A stretch of DNA of 64,000 nt from Mercurialis annua. Its lineage: Eukaryota; Streptophyta; Magnoliopsida; Malpighiales; Euphorbiaceae. Numbering within the stretch: position 1 is the first letter of the stretch; every line of letters starts with the position of its first letter. Shown here piece after piece: positions 42,485 to 54,118 of this stretch. Made by a program: the position numbers and the translations under genes. A model generated the notes under the pieces. The model was given only the letters and a program-made list of their open reading frames with translations. It was not told the DNA's origin and did not search any database. The DNA lies in contig NC_065570.1 in the NCBI RefSeq assembly GCF_937616625.2, positions 16,874,001 to 16,938,000 on the forward strand, given 5' to 3'.

Positions 42485-45113
42485 GTAGCAAGCCTTGCGG
42501 AAAACAATCAAACATATAAACCTGCAGAAACACTGCTCGGGGGCAACCGAGACTCCAACCTAAGTCAAGCAATTTATATCACAGTTCTAATATAAACAAC
42601 TTAAATATCTGAAATACTCAGCTGAACCGAGTCTCAACAGCAATGCCTTATATATAACGAGATAAATCCAGAGTATACATACCAAAGGTAATAATAAAAT
42701 AATCGGACCAATCCGACAATTCAGAGTTCGATAATCAAAACAAATACTAGTTCTACTGTAGTCTAAGAGTTTAAAACAATAGACTAGTTTTTTTAACATA
42801 AAAACCTCCAAGAATCAAGAATTGGAGATGACCAAGCTTTTAAATCATAAACCTGGAAAAAATTGGGAAAACAACGGGGTCAGATATACTGAGATGAGTT
42901 CGCAATACTATTTACATTTATTAATTTTAAAACCCTTAAATCAAAACATTTTATACTAATATAGTATGATTGCTGAAATACAGTATTGAAATGATCCCAG
43001 CGTGAGTATGACATGTCATACCGAAAAATAAATCCAGAGTGGACGGGAGCAAATCCTCGTCAAATCATATACCAGCGTAAGTAAGACTTTAGTCTGCCGA
43101 ATCCCAGAGTACTTACCGGTGCACACAGTCTCGATACAAGCCTATCGAGTAGCTCGTTTCAATCCAGATCCATAATCGCTTAAAACAGTTCAAAAGCATT
43201 TATAATACTAAAATAAAATGCGGTACTTAATAAAGTGGTAAATAGCACTACAAACTCACTACTTGCTTATCCACGTGAATCTTGGCAAACAGCTAACCAT
43301 GCGTAGACTCCGAAGCACGAACAGTCGACGGGTCTAAAATAATATATAAGTTAAAATCTGAACAGCCCCTAACTCTAAGATTACTAGACATCATATAGGA
43401 CTAGCATCTTAACACCACCAAAGATCAACATTCGAAATACAGTAATCTCAAAGCCAATGTACTTATATCCAACCAATATAATAATTAGCTAAGCTTAGGT
43501 GAGTTCTCGTTTTAAAGACAATCCAGAGTAATATAATTCAAACAACATCTTTCAAAACCCAAGAAATCCCAGAGTAGTGTGTTAGCCATATATCAAATAT
43601 ATGCTCGACACAACATGTCGGGCGACACAAGTCTAACCCGATCCAACCAGAGTAAAATCCAAAGTTAAATCCTTAATAACCAAACCAATGTATTTGAAAC
43701 AAGAACTCACTATAAGCTTAATCTAAAGCAAGTCAAAACCATAAACAATAACAATAAGTCAATAAATTGCCAACACTTGACAATTCCACCCAGAGTTCAT
43801 ACTTCTCAAATAAAACACATTAAGTGTAAATAAATATGATTCAGAAACACATTGAAATAATGAACTCAAATCTGAAGTATACACTTAGACAGCCTTTAAA
43901 ACCATTGTAAAACATTACTACCTTAAATGCCTTAACAATAACTTGTTATCAAAATAGCCCAAGGTAAACTAACATCCTTGCATTTACTAAAACAGTTTCC
44001 AGCCCTAAGTGATTTAATTAAATCACCCTAAGCATTCCATATAGCTAAGGCAAAACAACCCAAGTCATCGAATAGATTACCACACAATTTAACACCCAAA
44101 GTACTTGTTTTAGTTCTTTAAAACGATTCTATGGAAACATTTCCAGCCACTTAAATTAATTCAAAAACAGTGAATTCGACTTGTTAAAACCACATTCTTT
44201 ATAGCAATTCATTATAACCAAATCCTCTAATATCCCCAAGGTATAATTTGACATCTAAACCACCTAAGATCAAGTTTTATAAAATTTCCATATTTTTATT
44301 CAAAGAGAAACAGAATTTAAAATCCAAAACATCAACAAATTGATATACTTATCAATTAAGGCAAATAATCCATACCACCCATTGTATAAACAACGTTTAG
44401 AGATCAATTAACATTGATTTAACAGATTTCCAGATTTAACTTCAAACCAACACAGAAAACACAAGCCAAAGCACCCAAGGTATATAATCAAATCATAACC
44501 TAACAATCTCTACACATAAATTCAATGGATTAGAACCACTAACCTTTTGGAACGGATTAAGAACAGTTCAATAACGAAAACCCAGAAATTATATAACCAA
44601 AATCAGCCTACAATCAATCAAAATGATAGCTAAAGGATTAAGAACAACTAGAAACAATTAAACTATGATTAAACCATAAGTGATTGATGGAAAATACTTA
44701 CCAATGATCAAAATAGGCTTAGGAATCAATAGGAGGTGATATTCAGAGAGTAGGTGCCGTTTTAGAGTTTTAGAAAAAGAGTAAAATCAGTTTAGGTCGA
44801 GTTTAGGGGGATTAAATAGCAAAAACGATGAGCTGCAGAAAAGCTGAAAAAGCCTTGTCTCGATCGGGACAGACTTGTCCCGATCGAGACAAGAGTAAAA
44901 AGAAACTCTCTGCCTCATAAACTACTCTTGTCTCGATCGAGACAACCTTGTCTCGATCGAGATAAGAGTTAAAGAAACTCTTATCTATAAGACTAAAAAC
45001 AACAAGGTAACAAACATACACAAACATGATGTATGAACCATAAGGCACACAAAAATAAACATATCACGTCGGAAAGTTCATCGGAACAAGCCGGAAAAAT
45101 ACGGGATGATACA
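42481..45113 (-). repeat. 3' LTR of the coding-poor element
   Basis: The minus strand starts TGTATCATCCCGTATTTTT at 45113 and runs to ACCCGTAGCAAGCC-type sequence at 42481. The last ~60 bp (to GTGACA) are missing. It matches 49893-50857 closely. On the minus strand it carries a dyad cassette (44855-44965), TATA-like CTATTTAA (44812-44819), a GTAAGT donor-like site (44696-44701) and acceptor-like TTTTTCCAG (42853 onward). Confidence 0.85.
44855..44965. promoter_or_regulatory. TTGTCTCGATCGAGACAA dyad cassette
   Basis: Four 18-bp units at about 44855, 44875, 44928 and 44948. The unit at 44928-44945 is a perfect palindrome; the first two differ by single C/T or G/A changes in one arm. Units are separated by 2-35 bp and lie upstream (minus strand) of CTATTTAA. 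The same CG-NN-CG core is seen in other LTR cassettes. Role inferred. Confidence 0.6.
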
Positions 45114-45284
45114 TTCTCCCCAACTTAATAACAAAATCGTCCTCGATTTTAAAACAACGAAATTGAGCACTAAACACATATAAACATACCAGAGTAGTAC
45201 ACGTAACGCAAACCCAAAGTATCAATCACAAAACGTAACACACAAAGTAATCACCAAAAACCAACGAATTAACATAGCTTAAAG

Positions 45285-45415
45285 CAACAACAATCCCAAC
45301 GTACCTCAAGGAAAGAGGAAAGGATAACGGTTCCTCATATCGAACTCCGTCTTCCAAGTATACTCCCCAACTATATAAACGAAAAACAAACTGAAACCAT
45401 ATGCATACCTCCACT
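45285..45415 (-). pseudogene. Possible relic of gypsy pol C-terminus (chromodomain end)
   Basis: The minus-strand translation includes EDGVRYEEPLSFPLS followed by LRYV, which lines up with the end of the intact gypsy pol chromodomain ([14 protein letters not shown], residues 1118-1131 of 60043-63483) in position relative to the PPT and in the spacing of acidic and aromatic residues. There is no longer frame around it. The match is weak and by eye. Confidence 0.35.
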
Positions 45416-48400
45416 CATCAACCTACGCACTTGCGTAACCACAACTCGACAAGTTGTACCTCGAATGATAACTCAAATCACCACTTAAATAAAATAAAAA
45501 CTCAATTCTCACACCACATATGTGCATGATTATAAATTTGACAGTTCAGTGCTCCAAACTATTACTTGAATAAACAAAATATAAACCTCCAAAATTATTC
45601 AACTATAAACATTAAACATGCTCACAAGGGAGGTCAACAACTCGCTCGAGTTGTAACAGCTATTTCAACAACCTTAACAAGGTGCAAGGACAAGCCCAAA
45701 ACTCAAATCGTAATTCTTACAATACCAAAATCTAACACTTCAAATGAAAACCTCGAAATCCCTATTAATAACATCATGCAATCCTTACCACCTACTTAAC
45801 ATCTCTACACCTAGTATCCTATATCAAATATATAAATAAACTTGTTATATCAAACGAACGGTCTAGTCCAAAATTACTAGATAAGGTTCTCGCCAATATA
45901 AATCAGCCAACTTTAAAACATTATGAAAATCGAGTTGTACACACGACAAGAACTAAGCTCGACAAGACCATCAACCTTAACGAATAAATAAACACGTACT
46001 CACCTACCGACGTTCCAAAGAATATATTACTTTAACCTATGATAACCAAATCTCCAAGTTACATACAAACCGACCCATTCAGAAAGATTCTTCCACTCAT
46101 ACCATAAGAAGCGTACAGCCCGAAGTTACCTAAGGTATTTAAATACCAACATACATACCAATTTTGTTTCACAAACTAAATCTATTCCGCACATAAAAGG
46201 TTAAACAACCAAACAAAATGATATCAAATTTTCAACAACAAAAATTCACAATTGATAGTATCGATCAACCAACCTTTATTGTCGAAACCTACCAATCACG
46301 ATTCTCGAATCAGCTAACTCATAAATTCGAACCAGCTGAAATTCTCAAAATTGTTTCACCAAATATAACTATAAACTTGCTAACAAGAGATCTCCTAAAT
46401 CACATTCACCAGTAATCGGGTCATTGGTTATGCTCAAAACCAAACTCATAAGGAAATAATTCAAATTACAAAAATTACAACTTCCCTCTTCTCTTTTAAA
46501 GATATTAATATCTTATAACTCCTTTTATATTTAAAACCAAAATACTTTTACTGTTGGGAAAATCCAGTTTTGAGAACACATTAAAATTTTCAAAACACTC
46601 ATATTTGAATTTACAGTTACACCTTACTTTCAAATAAGTTCTCAAATCTCTAAAACCGTTCAACTAACAAAATTTTTATTCTCTTTGATTCAAACTTGAT
46701 AAAATTTTATCCTTTGTCAAAATGGGAAAATATATTTATATTGAAAATATCCTCGCTCGCAAAATATTCTATTTGAGTATACCAAAATGTTTAAACAAAA
46801 TCGAACATGTAAAAACCAAACTTCTTTTAAAATCACAATATATACACACACGTGGAGCATAACCAAATCCCCTAATCCAACAACTCTCAAATCACAACTC
46901 GGAAGTTTGCACGTAAGCCTTCCAATCTGACCTCAAAATCCTATCATACTTATTACAACAATAACTCGAGTGCAACCTTATATCCAATACTACTTCCTAC
47001 GAAACACAAAATTATGATCCTACAGACCAATCAATTATAACGTAATCGTCCTCAATTCAGCACTATCACCACAGAGTATTTGTCTAGCTACCTTTCGGTA
47101 AAATTTCAAACCATTTGAAATTCATCAACTTTATAAATACATTTATCCCAAGGTGACTCGCGAGTTCGTTTTAAAACATTTTTCTCAAAAACACTTTATT
47201 GCCAAATCTCTTTTACATAATTGTGCGCCAGGGTGATGACATCTCTCATCCCTAAAGAGTTGCATCCAACTCTAATCTTTTCAGTGCACATGATGCATGT
47301 ACTATTATGCATGAACCAATTATTTATTTTGTTATTCTTTAATGAACATACTTTTTACTCAATGCAATTCCCTATTCGTGACATTCAAAATGCATGTTCA
47401 TGACATGTGTGGGCACAATTACGTAATAAAAAAAATTCAAACACTTTAACAAATCAACATTTAAAATCATTTACTTGATAAAACATTTGCTAGACATTAC
47501 CCTCTATGAGATGTGCACTCGATAATCTCAAAATATTTTTCAAATTTCGTACTTGCAATCTACCAAATCATACGATACTAACATAACCGTTCAAATCGAC
47601 TACACAACTAAATTCTCGTATGCATAAATAATATCCAAATTAACCTCAACCGAACAAAAATTATACTTAAAGAGAAACGATATATAATATTCGTCACTAC
47701 AAAACTCACCTTCTATTCCGGCATCGCACCGTCCAACTTGACATAAGCACCAATGTATTAATACACTAATCTATCTTCTCGGATTAGAATTTCAATATCC
47801 TTATCCAGGATAACCAGAACCACTAATTGTTCCCGATAGTCACTGTCATCATATATCACTTCCCAAAGATCTAGATCCTAAAAACAACACACCAAAGCTA
47901 ACATAACCCAAATAGAAACTAAAGCTATATAGGGCACAAACGAAGGTTCGACTCACAATTCAAAATCAAACATCAAGGTTAAGCCAAAGAATCGCGTGAA
48001 AGAAATTACCTCACATGCTACTCCGCATGAATAGACAAAATAAAACAATCGACATAGTCCAAACAAACTTACGAGGTATATAACGCAAATCAAAACCAAA
48101 GTATTACGAATTCTATCAACCATAAACCACTCAAGCATGCCATTAACCACAATTAACCCAACGATATTAAAAAGATAAAAACAAAGCATGCTATAACACA
48201 CTACGACTCGTTGAAATCAAAAACAACAGGTAGCATTCCATCGAACCAAAGATACGCATCAAAACTCATTCTGAAATAGGAAATCAATCACAATGTTTTC
48301 AAATTCTAGTTTAGCCCACGGTTAAAAATTCATTTTCCGGAAAACCTCTTTTATAACTCAAGTAATTCAAATTCCCAAAGTTTCTTAATCTTTAAAACCA

Positions 48401-49807
48401 TCGAGTTAGCCGAGTCATTACAACTACCAAGCTTAACTCCTAAATTTTGGGTGACCCAAGTCAACCCAAAACAACCATTTACAAAACATATTCAAAAACA
48501 TTTGTAAATCCGGGAAAACATTTAAATAAAATCTCAATATTTTGAAAAATAGGAGCTCACCGTAACCCAAGCATCAATTCAAAGACAAAAGTAAGGAGAT
48601 CTATAATCTCAAATAGTCATTCAGTAAACACTTAATCGAGCCAAACAAAATAAACCAAACATAAGTTTTTAAATCACAATTATTCAAGTGAGAAAACCCT
48701 TTATCACAAACAATCATTTTAAATAAACGCATACCCCTGTCAAAACATAACATACCAAAACATCTCACCATTGACATTTCAAATGTCGACACCACAACAT
48801 GGTATAATCACAAAGGCAATATAAGTTTGTCAAAACGATATCATTTTTCAAAAATTATTTTATTTTGAAAAGATTCATTTTGTCAACACCAAGACGAACG
48901 TAAAATCCCAGAATACGTGTAATTTATTTTACTTACAAATATCCAAAAATCACATTTTTAAGTACTATGACCAGACCACTCATCTGACTCTCTTGTCAAA
49001 ATACAAACCAAATCAAAACAATTTCCTTAATAAAAACTATAAAACCAACGTGCGTTCAAACAACATAAAGCCAAAAAAAACATGCTTAAAGATTTTACAA
49101 AAAATTCCTTAAAAAAAACCATATAAGGCCAACGCCTAACGTATCATATTACGTGCCAACCTATTTAGCACCCAAGAACACAGCCAAAAACAAATTGTAC
49201 TCACCAACAGGGTGAAAGCAATCCAATTATAATCAAAATCATCCAAGGCGTAAAAGCCAACAACTAATCACCCAAGGTAAACATCAGATAATGCATAACA
49301 TCCAACAAACCATCACCCAAAGTAAACACTATATGCATTTCACGCACACTTTGCGTCATGCTTAGGTAATCTGAGCGGCTACAAACAAAATTGACCGATG
49401 TGCCATCTTCGGCTATCCTCGCCGCTAAATTATCCCCTCACCCCCTCGCATATGCTCATTATAACCAACACTTCTTATCTAACCCGCACCTTTTGTCCCC
49501 GATGGGTACAACAGCCGACAAAACATCACCCAAAATATATCTCATATATGGCACAACAGCCAACCAACAAATCACCCAATGTATAAGCAATAAACATTCC
49601 AAAGTAAAGCATCAGTAACATAATAAGACCGACACTCAACATTCCTATAGATGAAGGTAGAAAATTTTGAAAACAAAAGATGACGTTTCAAAAGACAAGA
49701 CTTGAATCCTAATTCCGCAGTAGATCCTATAACACAACAACAACTTAACATGCCTTAAAACGATAAACACATAACATGCAAAAATTTGGCCTTAGTTCGA
49801 AACTAAT

Positions 49808-49819
49808 GCTCTGATACCA
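49808..49819 (-). other. Primer binding site (initiator tRNA-Met) of coding-poor element
   Basis: The minus strand reads TGGTATCAGAGC, a perfect 12-base complement to the plant initiator tRNA-Met 3' end, four bases inside the LTR end (GTGACA at 49824). It proves the orientation and that TGTCACGACCC (plus strand) is an LTR edge in this family. Confidence 0.92.
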
Positions 49820-49823
49820 ACTT

Positions 49824-50857
49824 TGTCACGACCCAATTTCATGGATCGCGACCGGCGCTAGGGTATAAGTATGGTCGTACCAAAACCCACAGCAAGCCTC
49901 GCGGAAAACAATCAAACATATAAACCTGCAGAAACACTGCTCGGGGGCAACCGAGACTCCAATCTAAGTCTAGCAATTTATATCACAGTTCTAATATAAA
50001 CAACTTAAATATCTGAAATACTCAGCTGAACCGAGCCTCAACAGCATGCCTTATATATAACGAGATAAATCCAGAGTATACATACCAAAGGTAATAATAA
50101 AATAATCGGACCAATCCGACAATTCAGAGTTCGCTAATTAAAACAAATACTCGTTCTACTACGGTCTAAGAGTTTAAAACAATAGACTAGTTTTTTTTAA
50201 CATAAAAACCTCCAAGAATCAAGAATTGGAGATGACCAAGCTTTTAAATCATAAACCTGGAAAAAATTGGGAAAAAACCGGGGTCAGATATACTGAGATA
50301 AGTTCATAATACTATTTACATTTATTAAGTTTAAAACCCTTCAATCAAAAAATTTTATACGAATATAGTATGATTGTGGAAATATAGTATTGAAATGATC
50401 CCAGCGTGAGTATGACATATCATACCGAAAAATAAACCCAGAGTGGACGGGAATAAATCCTCGTCAAATTATATACCAGCGTAAGCAAGACTTTAGTTTG
50501 CCGATTCCCAGAGTACTTACAGGTGCACACAGTCTCGATACAAGCCTATCGAGTAGCTCGTTTCAATCAAGATCCATAATCGCTTAAAACAGTTCAAAAG
50601 CATTTATAATACTAAAATAAAATGCGGTACTTAATAAAGCGGTAAATAGCACTACAAACTCACTGCTTGCTTATCCACGTGAATCTTGGCAAACAGCTAA
50701 CCATGCATAGACACCGAAGCACGAACAGTCGACGGGTCTAAAATAATATATAAGTTAAAATCTGAACAACCCCTAACTCTAAGATTACTAGACATCATAT
50801 AGAAATAGCATCTTAACACCACCAAAGATCAACATTCGAAATACGGTAATCTCAAAG
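49824..50857 (-). repeat. Partial 5' LTR of coding-poor element
   Basis: The 3' (U5-side) 1.03 kb of an LTR, ending GGGTCGTGACA on the minus strand. It corresponds to 42481-43486 of the 3' LTR plus the ~60 terminal bases lost there. At 50857, in the middle of the LTR, it joins an inverted plus-strand copy of the same LTR, so the U3 and promoter part is missing. Confidence 0.85.
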
Positions 50858-51055
50858 CTAATTATTATATTGGTTGGATATAAGTACATTGGCTTTGAGA
50901 TTACCATATTTTGAATGTTGATCTTTGGTGGTGTTAAGATGCTAGTCCTATATGATGTCTAGTAATCTTAGAGTTAGGGGTTGTTCAGATTTTAACTTAT
51001 ATATTGTTTTAGACCCGTCGACTGTTCGTGCTTCGGAGTCTACGCATGGTTAGCT

Positions 51056-53658
51056 TGTAACACCCCGTATTTTTCTAACTTGTTCCGTTAAGCCTTAACG
51101 GTACCTTGGGTTCGTTTGAGTGGTTCGACCACTTAGATTCGCGTTTCGAAGGTCGCAAACCTTTTAAAATGTGTTTTAAGATGTATTAGAAGTAACCTCG
51201 GAGTTTGAAACGTTTTCGATTTAAATTTCAAAATCTCAAAATTTCATCGTAGGCAGTAGCATTTCGCGGGCGCGACATGCATGAATCACGGGCGCGATTC
51301 ATGTATCGCGGGCGCGATATAGGTGTAGCGGGCGCGACGCGTGCACTGTTTAGTTCGCTGATTTCTATTTAAACTCACCTTAATTCGACCTAATCTGATT
51401 TTACACTTTTCTAAAAACCCTAAAACGGCACATACTCTCTGATTGTCATATTCCACCTATTCCTAAGCCTTTGGTGATCATTGTAAGTATTTTTAATCAT
51501 TTCCTTATGGTTTAATCCATTGATTATCATATCTATCAACTATAAATTCATTAGCTATCATATGAATTGGTTGTAGGCTGATTGTAGATCAATATTTTTC
51601 TGAGTTCCTCTCTTGATTGTTGTTCTTAGTTCATCTCAAGAGGTTAGTGGCTTAAATCCCTTGTTTTGATTGTAGAGAGTACTATGTATTCATTTGCTTT
51701 GATATCTTGGGTAATTTGATTATATTCTCTGTTTCGTATTGATCTAAATTCTGGAAATTTTCACTTGATGTTATATTGGTCTTTTGAATTTCAATTGTAC
51801 ATTGGGTGATTTGGTTTTAATGTTATAATTGATAGACTTATCGAATTGCTAAAGGTTTTGGGTTATAAACTGTTTTTGATGCTTATTTAGAAATCTGGAA
51901 ATTTCAAAGTAATGGATCATAGGGTAATAGACGCTAAACAATACATGGGGTGATTTTGAGAAATGGTTTAAATGGAATAGCGTATAGTTTGGTTAACATT
52001 TTTGAATTTAAACTCGGTTTGAACTTATTACTAAGGGCTGGAAATTTTTAGAAGATGGTTTAAAACTTGTTAAAAGAATGTTAGATTATCGTAGGTTGTG
52101 GTTTAATGTAAATTAAGTAATATAAGGCATACAAGGTGTTATATGTCATGTAAGGTTTCGATTGAACTATTTTAGCTTCAAGATAATACATGAAAGGTGT
52201 TAAGTTATTGATTCTATTTGAGGTGACTTAAATAAATGTACTTGGGGTGCTACTTGCTAAGTGTTAGCAAGCTTAATTGTTTATGGCAATATTAAGTTAC
52301 GGTGTGAGTTCTTATTTAAAATAAATTTGAATTTATTTAAGGTTTGTTTAAAGACTTTAGTTTTAAACTTGGTTTATGGATGGGTCGGGTTAGACGGGGT
52401 CTCCCGACATGTTGTGTTGAGCTATACTGCAGAAAGGCTGACACACTACTTTGGAACTGTAATTGTTTTGATAGACTATTTAAGTATTTAAGTACTTTGG
52501 TTTCGTTTTAAAAGATAAGAACTCACCTAAGCTTAACTTGCTTTATTTGTTAATAAGTTGTATGGATATTGGTGATATTTTAATTACCTTGTTTGAATCT
52601 TTGGTTGTTGTGTTGTGAAATGCTAGTCTTATGTGGAGTTTAGTATTCTTAGAGTTAGGGATTGTTCGGATTTTGACTTATATATGTTTTAGACCCGTCC
52701 ACTGCTCGTGCTTCGGAGTCTACGCAGGGTTAGCTGTTTGCCAAGTTTCACGTGGACAAGCAAGCAGTGAGTTTATATTTACTATTTACCGCTTTATTAA
52801 GTAAATTGTTATTTTAATATTAAATATATATACTGTACGTATATTTCGAACTGTTTTTATATTATGGCTCTTAGTTGGAACATGCTACCTAATGGGCGTC
52901 ATTAGGACTGCGTGCGCACCGGTATTGATCTGGGTAAGGTATATATGGAAATGTGGTAACTCGGTGTGAGCATAGCTCTCGGGACCAGGTAGAGTAACTC
53001 GGTGTAGCTCAGCTCTCGGGACTCTGGTATAAGTGTGGTCAGTGGTAACTCGGTGTAGCTCAGCTCTCGGGACCAGACCTATTGGATTATGATTATTATT
53101 TAGAATTGTGGATTAGGGTTCCAACTATTATCCGTAATATCGTTATTAAATGTTTTAAACGTTTTAAAGGTTTTCCACTTAATAAATGTAGATAGTGGTA
53201 TAAACTCATCTCAGTATATCTGACCCCGTTGTTTTCCCAATTTTCCCCAGGGTTATGATCTGAGAGAGTCTGGTGATCTCCGCATTTACTTTTCCTCGGA
53301 GGTTCCCTTTTATTTTAGTAAAACAGTGAAACTATTTTATTCTTAGACCGCAGTAGTAACTAGACGTCTTTATTATTATTGTATATTTTGTCGGATTGGT
53401 TCGACTGGTTATATTGCTTTGGCACGATTATAATATTTACATTGATTTATGATAAATCTATATTAGTCTCGGAATTGGCTAAGCATGTTATATTAATTGT
53501 GGAATATTATAACTGCTAGATTTAGGCTGAAGTCTCGGTTGCCCCCGAGCATTGGTTTTCTGCAGGTTTATATGTTAATCGAAGGCTAGCTACGGGTTTT
53601 GGTACTACATTACCCATACCCTAGCGCCGGTCGCGATTCATGAAAATGGGTCGTGACA
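51056..53658 (+). mobile_element. Solo LTR 5 (TSD TAGCT), nested in the inverted arm
   Basis: A 2603-bp LTR begins TGTAACACCCCGTATTTTT and ends GGGTCGTGACA, flanked by TAGCT at 51051-51055 and 53659-53663. Removing it restores GGTTAGCTGTTTGCCAAG, the wording in sister LTRs. It has a GCGGGCGCGA cassette (51262-51345), CTATTTAAA (51365-51373), a GTAAGT donor-like site (51483-51488), an acceptor-like CCCCAG ending 53250 and three ACTCGGTGT...CTCGGGAC units (about 52955-53076). No ORF supported. Confidence 0.93.
51262..51345. promoter_or_regulatory. CGCGGGCGCG dyad cassette in solo LTR 5
   Basis: Four GCGGGCGCGA-type units, including the perfect 7+2+7 dyad TATCGCGGGCGCGATA (51304-51319) and the near-dyad GAATCACGGGCGCGATTC. 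The core is again CG-NN-CG. It lies about 20 bp upstream of CTATTTAAA. Confidence 0.55.
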
Positions 53659-54118
53659 TAGCTGTTTGCCAAGATTCGCGTGGATAAGCAAGCAGTGAGT
53701 TTGTAGTGCTATTTACCGCTTTATTAAGTACCACATTTTATTTTAGTATTATAGATGTTGTTGAACTGTTTTAAGCGATTATGGATCTGGATTGAAACGA
53801 GCTACTCGATAGGCTTGTATCGAGACTGTGTGCACCGGTAAGTACTCTGAGAATCGGCACACTAAAGTCTTGCTTACGCTGGTATATAATTTGACGAGGA
53901 TTTATTCCCGTCCACTCTGGGTTTATTTTTCGGTATGATATGTCATACTCACGCTGGGATCATTTCAATATTGTATTTCCGCAATCATACTATATTAGTA
54001 TAAAATGTTTTGATTTAAGGGTTTTAAACTTAATAAATGTGTGAACTCATCTCAGTATATCTGACCCTGTTGTTTTCCCAATTTTTTCCAGGTTTATGAT
54101 TTAAAAGCTTGGTCATCT

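Larger units (their letters stand above)
45114..49823 (-). other. Interior of coding-poor element
   Basis: 4.7 kb with no supported gene. Near the 3' LTR it has AAAATCGTCCTCGATTTT (plus strand), matching the AAATTCGTCCTCGAATTT that follows the pol stop in the gypsy elements at 56230 and 60053, so the interior is gypsy-derived at that end. At about 48395-48480 a piece resembling the LTR block GGGTGACCCAAGTC with TTAGCCGAGT and CTACCAAGC sits inside the interior. The remainder is AT-rich and unrecognised. Confidence 0.6.
42481..50857 (-). mobile_element. LTR retrotransposon lacking coding capacity (degenerate or non-autonomous gypsy-like)
   Basis: Minus-strand element: partial 5' LTR (49824-50857), PBS for initiator tRNA-Met (49808-49819), a 4.7-kb interior (45114-49823), PPT-like AAGTTGGGGAGAA just before the 3' LTR, and 3' LTR (42481-45113). 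The two LTRs differ by roughly 4 % by eye, so it is clearly older than the copia insertion. The interior has no ORF above about 82 codons and only one possible pol trace at its 3' end. It is either a decayed gypsy element or a non-autonomous derivative that used partner proteins. The 5' LTR is cut off by an inverted LTR arm. Confidence 0.78.
50858..54118 (+). mobile_element. Inverted LTR arm (plus strand), interrupted by a solo LTR
   Basis: Plus-oriented LTR sequence (50858-51055 and 53664-54118). Reverse complemented, it matches 50229-50857 and the 42820-43500 part of the 3' LTR. The turning point is CTCAAAG-39 bp-CTTTGAG around 50851-50903. The arm ends at GGTCATCT (54118), where the next gypsy element begins; the rest presumably lies beyond that element. 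With its partner it forms a large imperfect palindrome with arms over 600 bp. Confidence 0.82.

Noticed and set aside
45566..49618. Small open frames (60-82 codons) in the coding-poor interior
   Set aside because: Both strands show similar short frames as expected by chance in AT-rich DNA; none has a recognised domain.
40787..54118. tRNA or other structured RNA genes near GGCGCTAGGGTATGGG-type LTR ends
   Set aside because: The conserved block is the LTR terminus, repeated at every LTR edge; it does not fold as a cloverleaf by eye and lacks A/B boxes.
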